Part shown: positions 36,230 to 52,759 of the stretch, piece after piece
Numbering within the stretch: the first letter of the stretch is position 1
Layout of the letters: each line of letters opens with the position of its first letter
DNA from: Sipunculus nudus
Taxonomy: Eukaryota > Annelida > Sipuncula > Golfingiida > Sipunculidae
Direction of reading: 5' to 3'
Assembly (NCBI GenBank): GCA_026874595.1
Contig: CM049306.1
Span: 90,785,642-90,849,641, forward strand
DNA length: 64,000 bases
Program-made: the position numbers and the translations under genes
Notes under the pieces: generated by a model
What the model saw: the letters and a program-made list of their open reading frames with translations, nothing else
The model's database searches: none
What the model was told of the DNA's origin: nothing

Positions 36230-37860
36230 CCCAGACAAAGTCGTGGGATACTGTTCCCGCCGCCGCCGCATATATATCTTGTTGGCACGATAACTCAAAA
36301 AATACTTCATGGATCTTTACCAAACTTTGTATATGTATAAACATGGGTGAGAGGACGACGCCTATTTAAAATGAGGTCATGACCTTGACTAGGAGAGTGT
36401 CCTTGACCTTGAATAGGTCCAATTTTAAGGAATATCACACAAATTCTTGAATATCTCAAGAAATCTTGCATAGATTGATCCCAAAATCAAGTTGATGGAA
36501 GATCATGGATAGGGTTGTCAGGTTCCAGAAACTGTGGCCCCACCTATTATTCTTTTACTTGTTTTCTTGCTGTTAAATACCCCCAAAATTGCTACTTGAC
36601 AGTGCTGTGAGCATTATAAGTCAAAATCTAATGGACAGATTTCTTTTATATTATGCATATACATTGATATGGGTTATGGGATGATGTTTATTTAAATTGG
36701 GGTCATGACCTTTCCTATAAGAGTGGCCTTAACCTTGAATATTGCCATATATGGTGAAAATCACACAAAATCATTAATTTCTCAATAAGGGATGCATTGA
36801 TTGGTCCAAAAATCAACTTGATCGAAGATCTTGGATAGTATTGTCATGTACCAGAAACAGATGGCGCCACCTGTTATTCTTTTATTTGTTTTTGTGCTGT
36901 TTAATACCCCATCATTGCAACTTAACAGTACTTTGAGCAAGTCAAAAACTAATGGACAGATTTCTTTCATATTATGCATATACATAAATATGGGTTATGG
37001 GATGATGTTTATTTAAATTGGGGTCATGACCTTTCCTATGAGAGTGGCCTTGACCTTGAATATTGCCATATATGGTGAAAATCACACAAAATCATTAATT
37101 TCTCAATAAGGGATGCATTGATTGGTCCAAAAATCAGTTTGATCGAAGATCTTGGATAGTCATGTCATGAACCGGAAACAGGTGGCACCATCTGTTTTTC
37201 TTTTACTTGTTTTCATGATGTTTAATACCCCCATCATTGCCACTTAACAGTACTGTGAGCATTATAAGTCGAAAACTACCAGCCAGATTTCTTTCATATA
37301 ATGCATATACTTAAACATGGGTTATGGGATGATGTATATATAAATTGTGGTCATGACCTTTCCTATTAGAGTGGCCTTGACCTTGAATATTGCCATATAT
37401 ATGGTGAAAATTACACAAAATCATTAATATCTCAATGAGGGATTGAAGATCTTGGATAGTATTGTCATGTACCAGAAACATATGGCGCCACCTGTTATTA
37501 TTTTATTTGTTTTTGTGCCGTTTAATACCCCATCATTGCCACTTAACAGTACTGTGAGCAAGTCAAAAACTAATGGACAGATTTCTTTCATATTATGCAT
37601 AAACATAGATATGGGTTATGGGATGTTTATTTAAATTGGGGTCATGACCTTTCCTATGAGAGTGGCCTTGACCTTGAATATTGCCATATATGGTGAAAAT
37701 CACACACAATCATTAATATCTCAATGAAGGAAGCATGGATTGGTCCAAAAGTCAACTTGATATGGGTTATGGGATGATGTTTATTTAAATTTGGGTCATG
37801 AACTTTTCTATGAGAGTGATCTTTTCTATGAGTGTGGTCTGATATTAATTCTTGCTGAAG
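36230..37860. repeat. ~322-bp tandem repeat, about five units
   Basis: Blocks recur in the same order: 'cagatttctttcatattatg', 'gggttatgggatgatgttta', 'ggggtcatgacctttcctat', 'gtggccttgaccttgaat', 'aaaatcacacaaaatcatta' and 'gatcttggatag'. The 'ccacctgttatt' block falls near 36540, 36864, 37187 and 37486; the last spacing is shorter because of a deletion. Unit ends are 95% alike by eye between 36600-36920 and 36920-37240. Open frames along it (two pairs of near-identical 60-67 aa frames) are by-products. Confidence 0.92.
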
Positions 37861-39007
37861 ATGGAGGGCCTATTCTTAAAGGGGGGGGATTAATTGTCTG
37901 GGGATACTATGGCACCTGCAGTGCCAAGAAATATCTAGTTTCTTTACAAGACCATCAGTGGGTACTGAGGTACAGAAGCTCATTGATATGTTATTTACAA
38001 TGTACTGCTTAGTAACGTTAAAGAGAAACTGAAGCTCAAGCTGAACTGTATATATTAGCACATCTATTGGATATTTTCTTATTACAAAGGAAGCAAAGTT
38101 GTAAGCTAATTTTCCCCAACTGTCACTCACAGAAGAAATTCATGTTAAACTATTGTTAAATTGTTTGCTGCTGATAATGTAAATGTAATAAGTCATAAAT
38201 ACAAGGGTTCCTGCTGACAATATTTTAAAATATTCCCCAATATTTTTCCTAGATTGTTTTGCTCAAAATTATTATAAAATCCTTGTAAATATCTTATATT
38301 TTCATTGAAGTTCCTCCTATAAAATTCCTGTGTTTCTTTGGGAGCCAGGAGAGAGCTCTGTGACATATCAATGTAAAATTCTTTTCATACTCTTTTTTTT
38401 TTTTTTTTTACCAAAAACTATACACACTCTGACCATGTGGTAGCATTTCAAATTTCAGATGGCAATGCAATCAATGGTTCATAGTTTTTAAGCACCTTGT
38501 GGCGATATTGTTATAAACCCATTATACGAAGAAAAAAATAATCCAATGTGACCATGCAGATCACTTCTCTTGTTGATGGTCAAAATATGAAGTTTCTTTT
38601 GAGTTTATTAATACCACTTGGCAGCCAGAGATAGCAACTCAGATATGAACATTCCACTCATTTCATAAATTGCAAACTTTATATTTTTTCCTAATGGCAG
38701 CACAGAAAGATTCATCACATTTCAGTTCCTTTGTATTGGAGTACCAGAGTACATCAGATATTATGACATGTGATCCTGAGCATTGGTGCCTGAACAAAGT
38801 CACTGCTTCCATGACCCCTTGTTCATCCTATACCCATTACTCAAAGGGACACAAAACAAAACAAAATTTCCTTCGGTTGTGAGAATAATGGTAAACCTGG
38901 TGTTTGCTGCATCTAATGTAAAGAGCAAACCACAAAGGTTTAGAAGGATAAGAAAACAGGCTGAAGCTCAACTCTTTGATGTCTCTTTACATCATCAAAT
39001 GATGTCA
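37861..39007. other. DPCD 3' flank
   Basis: Contains a poly-T run (about 38393-38411). On the minus strand there is an AATAAA (plus-strand tttatt at 38604-38609) about 400 nt beyond the DPCD stop, which could be its poly(A) signal. No other gene recognised. Confidence 0.4.
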
Positions 39008-43914
<4,907 letters not shown>

Positions 43915-44398
43915 ATTGTTTACAGCAACAGTTGGAAATATGACGCCCGATCAACTTTGGCAAAATATGTAACACCATGACCATGCACAAAGCTTCCACC
44001 CGATCCAGTAGAAAATGCTGTACTTTACGTTTTAAACAAACATTTGAAATTCCGTTTGATCACAGATGTGGTTAAAACTGAATAAGAATATAATTTTTTT
44101 TACAAACTATTAAAAATTTGTATAAAAGGGCAGAATAAATTTTACTAACTATGATATAATCCGCATATATCAAAACCACTGCCATATAATATGTACACGG
44201 AATTTACAACAGCCGGGGGGGGGGGCAGTTTCTGGAAGGTCCAAATAGACTGTGATATCCGTCGGTAACAAAAACATTGTCCTTATTTTAATTTTAAACT
44301 TGGCAATTGTTCCAGTAAGAGTTAGATTATAGCCAATTTAAAACAACCTTATCTTATTTATTCTACACACACCCAAACACACACGTACACACGTACAC

Positions 44399-44400
<2 letters not shown>
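43915..44400. promoter_or_regulatory. Region upstream of DPCD start (probable promoter)
   Basis: Immediately 5' of the DPCD ATG. It contains some CpG (cgcccgatc, cacccgatcc) and a poly-G at about 44215-44225. No core element is certain. Confidence 0.3.

Positions 44401-44401
<1 letters not shown>

Positions 44402-44460
<59 letters not shown>
44402..44460. repeat. (CA)n microsatellite
   Basis: About 29 perfect CA repeats, preceded by imperfect CA and followed by ATATAGAGAGA. Confidence 0.97.
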
Positions 44461-44467
<7 letters not shown>

Positions 44468-44469
44468 GA

Positions 44470-45215
44470 GAGAGAAAGAGTTATAACCTAAAAATCATGT
44501 AATTAAAAATTTCTTTAAAATATTTGGGAAATAATTAGCTGGGGCATAACAATTCCTTTTACTATAACAACTCTTATTAGTTTATTAAAACTATTTTTAC
44601 TTTGATAATGATTGCATAGTTTTCCACTTTAATTTGTTGGTCATCTTCTTTCAATTTCTGAGCGCAATATTGTTTTTAAGTGTTTGTATATATATGATAC
44701 CACCTGACTTCTGCAATCTTAGATAGACGGTTTTAATATAAAACGACTGCACCCCTGACATCTATGAAATAAGAATATGCCGAAGAGCTGCCCAGGAGAG
44801 TGTACATGTAAACACATACCCTCACCCTTAATTTCATTTTTTTCTGTTACCTTAGTCAGGGTATACCCCTGGCTGGCATTGCAATCAATCCTGTCAATAA
44901 GAGTACCAATCACAAAGCAGTAGGTTTGCCCCGACCTCGAGGGACCAGCAGTAAAACTGGGTGAACCCAACGTGTCTGTCTCCCTGAGAACTGAGCATTA
45001 AATCGGATTGTGGGGTCGGTTTGAGCTCAATAATGCCCGGCCGTCACCGCTAAAAGAGCAATCCTGTTGCCAAATTATGTCTTTTTTAATTCATTGCATG
45101 CTTAACGTAAATGATCCATTGGAGTTTTATAATTAGAGTGTAACTACATTTCGTGTCTAATTACATTTCAATTAAGCAGATTTGATGTGTTTCTTGAAAT
45201 GATATTAATACATTG
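44470..45215. other. Intergenic, nothing recognised
   Basis: No family-like frame or repeat noticed; 44900-45060 is somewhat richer in GC. Confidence 0.45.
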
Positions 45216-45217
45216 TG

Positions 45218-45218
<1 letters not shown>

Positions 45219-45289
<71 letters not shown>

Positions 45290-46136
45290 TTTTAATAATA
45301 ATAATTTAATAATTTAATAATGTAATAATGAAATAATTTAATAATTTAATAATTTAATAATTTAATAATTTAATAATTTAATAATTTAATAATAATAATA
45401 ATAATAATAATAAAAACAATAACAATTATTATTATAATAATTATTATTATTAATATTATTATTATTATTATGAATGAACATGGGAATAAGAGCCAAATAA
45501 AATTATTATTTATTAGTGCACATTTATAAAGCGCTCATCCAGCGAAGTGCTCACAAGCGCTAATTCAATTAAATTGTGATAGTAAAATTTTAAGCGATAA
45601 AAGTGATTTATGCAATTCCAAGTTTAAAACGAATAAAATATGACTAAATGGTGATAAAAATACCAGTCGGGCATGTTAAGAAACAAGTATTATGTATTTA
45701 TAGACTTTAGATTATTATCACTGGTTATGTTTTAAATTAACAGGTCATAAGCATCTCTTCAATCCATTTTAAACTGTTCAAGTGTAGAGGAGTCTATATA
45801 GTCATCTGGTAAGCTGTTCCATATCACAGGTGCCACATGGGAGAATGCATGATCTCACCCCGTGGGTCTTCAAATCATATGAAGACACTACTAGTAGATT
45901 TCTACCCCCTGATCTGAGAATCCTTTAGGCTTGTATGATGTGAAGATTTCAAACAGATAAGCTGGAGATCGTGTAGCGTTTTAAATATAAAAGACTAAGT
46001 AGAGCAACCTTGAACTTTATTCCATACGATACGGGGAGCCAATGAAGCTCCTGGGGCACAGGTGTAATGTGTGCTAGTCTTTTCGTACCCGTCACAAGTC
46101 GAGCTGCTGTGTTTTGCACTCGCGGAAGGCGTTATA
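45219..46136 (-). mobile_element. Non-LTR retrotransposon 3' fragment (L2/CR1-like) with (TTA)n tail
   Basis: On the minus strand 46136-45960 reads LPRVQNTAARLVTGTKRLA then HITPVPQELHWLPVSYGIKF and KVALLSLLYLK. This is the conserved end of L2/CR1/Rex-type ORF2 proteins (QNTAARLVTG...HITP.L.ELHWLPV..RI.FK). Frameshifted remnants of the rest (LFEIFTSYKP, GRNLLVVSSYDLKTRG, IWNSLPDDYIDS) follow down to about 45740. The short 3' UTR includes 'gagcgctttataaatgtgca' and then a TAA/TTA array (45219-45480), which is the microsatellite tail typical of L2-like elements. It is 5'-truncated, with stops. Confidence 0.85.
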
Positions 46137-47710
46137 ATAATAATAATAAAATTAATGATTATTATTGTAATAATTTATTTTAAAGCTTAAAATCCATGAT
46201 GATATATGCTCTAAAATGCTGTTACATAACTAGAATACAATCAGCTATCATTATATGTATTATGATAAGAATATGAAATTAAAGTCAAATTGGCTAAAAT
46301 ATCACACCCAGAAAGTTACCATATTATATGATACTTTATAAACGAATATTACAATAACCCATTAAAGCTATCAAAATTCCACTATAATGTTCAAAAATTT
46401 CCCTATCATTATGTAAAACATCGTATAAAAATGACTAGGTATAAAAATCCCATGAACATATATGTTTTTTAGATTACTTTTAAATTCTGAGAAACTGGAG
46501 GCTTCTCTTACAGTATCTGTTAGGTCATTCATTTAGGTAGAAATTATGCAGTAAAAATTATCCCTAGAATAAGAAAGTATACTACAATATACTCTAAAAT
46601 GTCTCTATACGGTACCAATTCTCAATGCAGTCTCCGCACTATAGTATAACAATGAACATATTGGGATATCTCAAAACTGGTTGATTGTTTAAAGAATGTT
46701 TACTCAATTTTTTAAGCGTAAATGTCGTTCCATGTCACAGATTTTTTGGTGGAAAAGAGAAGTAGCGTGTCCCTACTCCCAACTAAATCGGTGCCAGAAA
46801 GAGGTTTGACCTGTCTCACCTAAAGTTTCTTACTTTTATACTGGAATATGCACAATCAACATGTATTTCTGCAAAATAAAAAAAAAACAGTTTAGACATT
46901 CTGCTGGATAAGATTTATTGTAAATTTGTATTATGCTTGTTTTCGGTTTTTAGTAATTAATTTCTGGCTACAACTGTATTTTCAGTGTGCTTTCAATATA
47001 TAACTCCGCAATGCAGATATATTAAGACATTCTATTCAGTATTTATTTAGACCTGTCCATGCATGCAATCATTTATTCCATCACGACTTAAACAACTCAT
47101 ACTCGGTCTCATGCAATAACTTGCACTCGGACTCGGACTTCACTCGAATAGTGGGGACTCCACTACCACACTGATTCAACAGATCTGTCAAAGTAAAACA
47201 ATATATAATCATTTTTATTTTTGTTTCCGTTTTGTGCAAATGGTGATTGACTTTTCTGGGAACAAGACCAAACAGCTATATGCAAATAAGTTACAACAGC
47301 CCCTTCCGGCAATATTTTCTGTCTGGAGTATATATCATCAAGAAACAAAGAATAGATCATGGTGGAAATAAGTAATATACTTTATTATATTAGAACCATC
47401 GGGTACTTTTTATATCGTCAAATAAGTGGGATTTTTTTTATTTATTTACTATTTGATTAATTTGTGTGATGTATTTTGATTCAGTGAAATTCCCCTAAAG
47501 CAATTTTGCACGACTTCATTTACGGGTGCAACAGAAAAGCAATAAACTATTAATTCAACCAGAAAATGTGATATATTCTTAGCTGTGTCAGATTCTTTAC
47601 TTCTTTCCTGACAGGGCCATAGACTCGGAAAAGGGTTGTATAAAGACCTTTGGTGGAGATAACAATGTGCATTATGCTACAAACGCTAAGATCTCTTTTT
47701 TATTTTTGTT
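46137..47710. other. Intergenic AT-rich sequence
   Basis: Only a GGACTC/CACTCGGACT-type fragment near 47105-47150, related in motif to the hAT-type MITE. No gene recognised. Confidence 0.45.
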
Positions 47711-47714
47711 TTAT

Positions 47715-48800
47715 TTTTTGTCTGAGCTATAGGGATCACTCTTTTTCCGTCGTCCGTCTGTCCGTTAACCAGGCACAAATCGTGAACACTGGACCTGGAA
47801 TCTTCAAACTTAACATCTAAAGAGGTCAATGAAAATCTTCTTAGAAACCTGAAATAAGGTCTCTGTTACCCATATCCTCCGAGCTATAGGGCTCTTAAGT
47901 ACCCCCAGAATAACAGAATAATTAAAAATTTGATACAAAAGCTCCAATATCTGAATAACTAATGCATTTTGTGCATGCATATTATTCATGGAATGTTTTA
48001 TCTATTTCTGCAAACTTGTGGCGCCACCTACATTTTTTCCAATTTGTACGCAATTTTATTTTTTCATTATTTTTGAGACCATCAAAGAAGCGGTCGTCCA
48101 GTGACAGGGCACAAATCGTAACTGTATGAGATTGAACCTTTCAAGTTGACATTAAGGAAGGTCTATGAAAAATCTCCTTGGAAACCAGAAATTAAGTCTC
48201 TGTTACCAATATCCTTTTAGCTATGGGGCTCGTAGGTATCCCCCCCCCCCCCCATTAATTAAAAATGTGATACAAAAGCTCAAGGATATGAATAATTAAT
48301 GCATTGATCACCATGATTTTTTGTATGCATAGTGATCATGGAGTGTTTCATCCGTCCCTGCAGACTGGTGGCACCACCTGTATTTTTTTTTCGAACTTTT
48401 TACGCATTTTCTTCTCTATTTTTGAGGACTTCAAAGAAGCTATCTTCCGTTAACAGGGCATGAATTGTAACCATTAGACCTAGAAATTCCTAACTGTACA
48501 TCTAGTAAGGTCATCTCATTGGAAACCTGAAATTAGGTTATTGTGACGTACATTTGTGAACTACAGGCTGAAAACATGAATCTCAGCATCCACTCAGTCC
48601 GATGGGGAACAAATTGTATCCACTAGGCCAAGAATCTTCTACTGTTACAACCGTGGAGCTCCTTAAGAAATCTCCCTGGAAACCTGTAATAAGGTCGATC
48701 ACTGTGACCTATATTCTCCGAGCTATGGGGCTTGAAAGTACCCCTCCAAAATAATAAAAAGTTTGAGCACGAAGTCAGACACAGTTACGCGTAGAATCTT
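47715..48800 (+). repeat. ~340-bp tandem repeat with GTCC leader (family C)
   Basis: It begins 'tgagctatagggatcac' and 'cgtccgtctgtccgttaac'. 'caggcacaaatcgtgaac'-like blocks recur near 47770, 48110, 48458 and 48600; 'tgtggcgccacctacatttt' occurs at 48016 with a variant at 48368; 'tccgagctatagggct' occurs at 47878, with variants at about 48214 and 48717. The same family appears in reverse complement at 57700-57955 and 61840-62075. It contains a poly-C at 48241-48253. Confidence 0.82.
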
Positions 48801-49329
48801 CTGACACAACATCTAAAGATGTTCCAAATATTTCCCCCCAAACCATCACATATACAATAAATACATGCATCGATCACCTGTAATTAAAGTCTATGTCAGC
48901 TGAGCGTCATATGATCGACCCAAGGGTAACTTGTTTTTAGCGTGCTGCCCAAATCACTCACTAAATGAGAAGTCCATCCTTATGAGCCATGCTACGTATA
49001 GAGATAAATATATAGGGGATCGAAAGCAGAAGACCCAGCTGAAGGTAAAGTTAAGCTTCACTATGCTGCGCTCTTCAGTTTTAACTGTTGCATTAATCGA
49101 GCTCCATGCAGCTGCGTCGCGAGCTGTACTGTCAATTATATCAAATTAAAAAAATAATCTTGAATTGAGTGAGTTTTTAACAGGATGCAAAGTAAATTAA
49201 TCAGAACAATTACGGGTGTTTGTATTGTGAAATATATTTCACAGAATATGATCCTGGCCCTAGCTTCCTGTCGCGCACATGGTTGCTTACCAGATACCGT
49301 TATCGGTAGCAGGGGTCCTTCTAATTTTA

Positions 49330-49440
49330 TTTGGCCGTTTCGTAGGGTACAGACTAAAACCCGGATGTCGGATGCCAAGTCTGATGCTAAAACGGACGTT
49401 TATCTCGGATGCTTTATCCTTACGTCAACCAGCACACAGA
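49330..49440. repeat. Left arm of a ~2.3-kb-spaced inverted repeat
   Basis: 'acagactaaaacccggatgt', 'cggatgcc' and 'atctcggatgcttta' match 51605-51710 in reverse complement over about 85 bp. See the archease-proximal arm. Confidence 0.8.
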
Positions 49441-50209
49441 AGAATCAGACCATATTTGTGTGTTTTCAGTTTAGTGTTAAGTTGGATTTATATAAAGATT
49501 CTTTCTTACCTTTTTTTGCAATAACAGTAAATCATGACGTATTAAATATGTTCTGTTTCATTATTATATATACGATATTTATGTGAGATATTCAAGAAAT
49601 GTAAAAAAAAAAAAAAATGCTTATAAATCATAGATAATCAATCTTTTTTATTGTTTTATAGCTGTTTGCTATCCCAAATGAGTAAATTTTCATATTTGAA
49701 ATATATTTAATTAATGTGTTGTTTGCTTTTAGGCTACTACTTAGAAAAATAATAAAGTTGTAAAATTTCCCTCTTATTTCCCCGTGAAATCTTTAGCTCA
49801 AGAACACCCATGTTTATGTGATGTGCCGTGAAACAATTCCTGTCCAGTATATTTGAACGGACTATATACATTACCCTCTTCACTACCTTATACCTACGCC
49901 GCTAACATGAATGTGCTCAAAAGCCCCGTCGCATTGTGAATGGCAAATTTTGGCACTCAAAAATCCTAACCGGCTGACTTCTTTTTTTGTGAATCCGATT
50001 CTGTGCAGTATTGGCAAATTGATATTAGTTTTGGTTGTAAACTGTACAATACAAAGATTATGTCATTTACTCTGTTATTATATTTCAAGAAAGATATATT
50101 TAAAGTCAAACATCAAACTGGAAACAATCTAGTTTAGTGCATCTGTGTAATATGTCATGCATGAAGAAACTATATTGTAAAAAAAAAAACAAAAACAAAC
50201 AAATAACTA

Positions 50210-51180
50210 GACGACCTGAGGTCGAGCGCTTGCTGGAAATGACGTAGAAATGGGCAGATGATTGAGTAAGGATGAATAAAAAGAAAATGAGCCATTGCTT
50301 ATGAAGCTAGGACCAATATTGTCAAAGTTAAGAGGGAAATAAGATTCTGACGTGTACTGATGACCTTGACCTTTGACCTATTTAGACAATAAACATAAAA
50401 CTTCCAAAAATCTTTAAGACATACGATATATGTAAGTTACAAAGTGATTCCAGCATAACTGAGGACTAGAGAATGTTATATATAAGACGCATGAACCAGC
50501 ATGCAGGAGAAATTGAGACAGACAATCAGACACACATGTTAACAAAGTGACACAAGATTGAGACCAGATGACTTAACCAGATTATGGAAAAGTCTCAGAA
50601 AAAGAAAATAAGCTATAGTTTATGTAATTGAGGTTTATAGTTTTGGAGATATGACCAAAACATTATATGTTAGAGAGGTTTGAGTGCAGCACCCCCTAGC
50701 GGCCATATGCGGAAAATGAAAAATCGCTTTTGAGATATTAGTGTAAGACAAAAGGTGTACAAGTTTCAAAATGATTCCTGCATAACTGTGGCATGTAGAA
50801 TGCTATAAGCAAGAACCAGGAGGCAGGCGAAATTGACGGACATACTGACAAATTACCAGAAGATCAAGACCAGCCGACCAGACCAAATTATGAAGAAGGC
50901 TCAGAGTAAGAAACTGAGCCTAAGTTTGTGAAGATAGGACAAATATTGACGAAGTTATTATGAAAATTAAAAAAAAATAAGTTATTTGATGACCTTGACA
51001 TTGAACTTTGACCTATATTGCCCAAAAACAATAGGGTTCCAGTACTTTTGATTGTCTAACAACCAGAAATTGCTGCAAAATTGTGACCTGTAGAGAGGGC
51101 ACAGACAAATAGACAGACAAACAAACAGACACAGAACTGACCAACCTGCTTGCCGCAATCGAAGATTTCCGTCAATAGAA
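50210..51180. repeat. ~320-bp tandem repeat, three diverged units
   Basis: 'gtctcagaaaaagaaaataagc'-type blocks recur near 50270, 50590 and 50895; 'gatgaccttgac' occurs at 50359 and 50989; 'aggagaaattgagacagac' occurs at 50505, with a variant at 50822. It ends in a 'gacagacaaacaaacagac' run (51110-51130). It contains TGACCTTGACCTTTGACCT at 50361-50379. Confidence 0.75.
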
Positions 51181-51604
51181 AAAAATGTACATTTTAACCA
51201 TGACATATGCTGAATGTTAGCTGTTAGTAAATGACCAATTCTTGCAAAGACAGCTCAAATACAATGAAAATTTCTAGGTGTCAGGGATAAGAAAGAATAA
51301 AATATCTAAATAATTATCTGCGAATAATTAATGTATTTGTCATATGGCCAGAATATCATACAGATATTTATTACAAAAACATATCACTAATCATTTAATT
51401 ATATCATATTTAATAAAATAGAATCCAATCATATAATATAAATTATATAATATTAATATAATTGTATTTTAAGAGTATTTTAATTTTATAAATAGAACGG
51501 GGAGCAGCTCACATAATGTTAAATTTTTAATACACGTCTGAGCATGTTTAAACACACTCGTAACTTATTTACACTTAAAATACTCATATATGCTCTGAAT
51601 CCTC

Positions 51605-51710
51605 TGTTAGCTGGAAAATCGTGTAAAGCATCCGAGATGACGTCCGGTTTGGTATCAGACATGGCATCCGACATCCGACATCCGGGTTTTAGTCCGTATC
51701 GGTGGCGAAC
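51605..51710. repeat. Right arm of the inverted repeat, just upstream of archease
   Basis: Reverse complement of 49330-49440. It contains tandem 'catccga' heptamers (reverse complement GGATGTC/TCGGATG). It ends about 190 bp before the archease start codon, so it may lie in its promoter or 5' UTR. Confidence 0.8.
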
Positions 51711-51902
51711 CTGTGTGCAAGCGGTTGTGCAATCCACTCAGGATAAATATTACAACATCTTGTGACATCAGATTGACTGTTTGTCTACAAAATCACATAA
51801 ACAAACATCAGAAACCAGTGTGGCCAACAAACTTTGAACAAGCTTCACTTTAATCAGGATCAAGAACTGTGCTGTTGGATATTGTTACTTTTATTCTTCA
51901 GA

Positions 51903-52358
51903 ATGGCAGAGGAATCGGAGTATGGCCCAATTCCAGAGATAAAATACGAGTATTTAGATCACACAGCGGATGTTCAACTCCATGCCTGGGGGGACGACCT
52001 CGCAGAAGCTTTCGAACAAGTCGGAATGGCAATGTTTGGCTACATGACTGAAATTGACACAGTGGACATGTTAACCACAGAGGAAATCGAAGCGGAAGGA
52101 GACGATATGATGGCTCTCCTGTTTCATTTCTTGGACGAGTTTCTGTTTTTGTTCAGTGCAGAGCCATTCTTCATTGCTCGCAAAATTAAAATAACCGAAT
52201 TTGATAAAGAGAACTTTAAGATTAAAGCGGTGGGATATGGAGAAACATTTGATCTGTCAAAGCATCCACAAGGAACTGAAGTGAAAGCAATTACATATTC
52301 AAATATGCAAATTTATGATGATGAGAAGCATGAAGTATTTGTTATCATTGACATTTAA
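51903..52358 (+). CDS. ZBTB8OS: Archease (tRNA-splicing ligase cofactor), single uninterrupted coding exon
   Basis: Archease activates the RNA 3'-phosphate ligase RTCB in the tRNA ligase complex, supporting guanylation and multiple turnover in tRNA splicing and XBP1 mRNA splicing. The frame encodes 151 residues. The family core is intact: YEYLDHTADVQLHAWGDDL, AFEQVGMAMFGYMTE, GDDMMALLFHFLDEFLFLFS, LSKHPQGTEVKAITYSNMQ and the invariant-style end EVFVIIDI. The DHTAD motif and the terminal Asp, which contribute to metal binding in the family, are present. It is shorter than human archease (167) only at the N-terminus. MAEESEYGP is chosen as start; an in-frame ATG lies upstream at 51834, but a pyrimidine-rich 'ttacttttattcttcag' directly precedes 51902. 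This looks like a splice acceptor, suggesting a 5' UTR intron. The lack of introns in the coding part could mean a retrocopy, but no disabling change or poly-A tract is seen. Confidence 0.95.
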   Translation: MAEESEYGPIPEIKYEYLDHTADVQLHAWGDDLAEAFEQVGMAMFGYMTEIDTVDMLTTEEIEAEGDDMMALLFHFLDEFLFLFSAEPFFIARKIKITEFDKENFKIKAVGYGETFDLSKHPQGTEVKAITYSNMQIYDDEKHEVFVIIDI

Positions 52359-52728
52359 ATTTCAATAGATAAACATTGTATTTAGCTATATTGTGATAGC
52401 ACAATCATTTCAACTGCTGGAGCTTTATAAATATGTTTTCTATGAACAATTTCATCTTGCTTTCTTTGTCAGTGTAGAGTTTATACTTTCCAACTTGTAT
52501 ATGTCTGGGCACAGTTTTACTCTTTCATGATAGCCTGATCATTGGTCAGTTTGTGTGACTGACTTGGAGATATGGGATCAATTTTGTCAGTGGTCAGGAG
52601 GTGATTGCTATTAGTAGACCTGCTGAGTCTTAAAAGTTCAGTCAAATGAGGAAATTATTTTAAATCTTTGCTTTCTGATGTTTGTCTTGCTCCAGCCATA
52701 TGTAGGTGGCCATGCATGTGTATTACTC

Positions 52729-52756
<28 letters not shown>
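52729..52756. repeat. Poly-G tract (28 G)
   Basis: Uninterrupted G run, about 370 bp beyond the archease stop, able in principle to form G-quadruplexes. Confidence 0.97.

Positions 52757-52759
<3 letters not shown>

Noticed and set aside
36782-37634. Pairs of nearly identical 60-67 aa frames
   Set aside because: Duplicates arising from the 322-bp tandem array.
49185-49586. 133-aa plus-strand open frame
   Set aside because: Part of it is the inverted-repeat arm (shared LKPGCRM peptide with the opposite-strand frame at 51737-51519); the rest has no family match, so it reflects the repeat.
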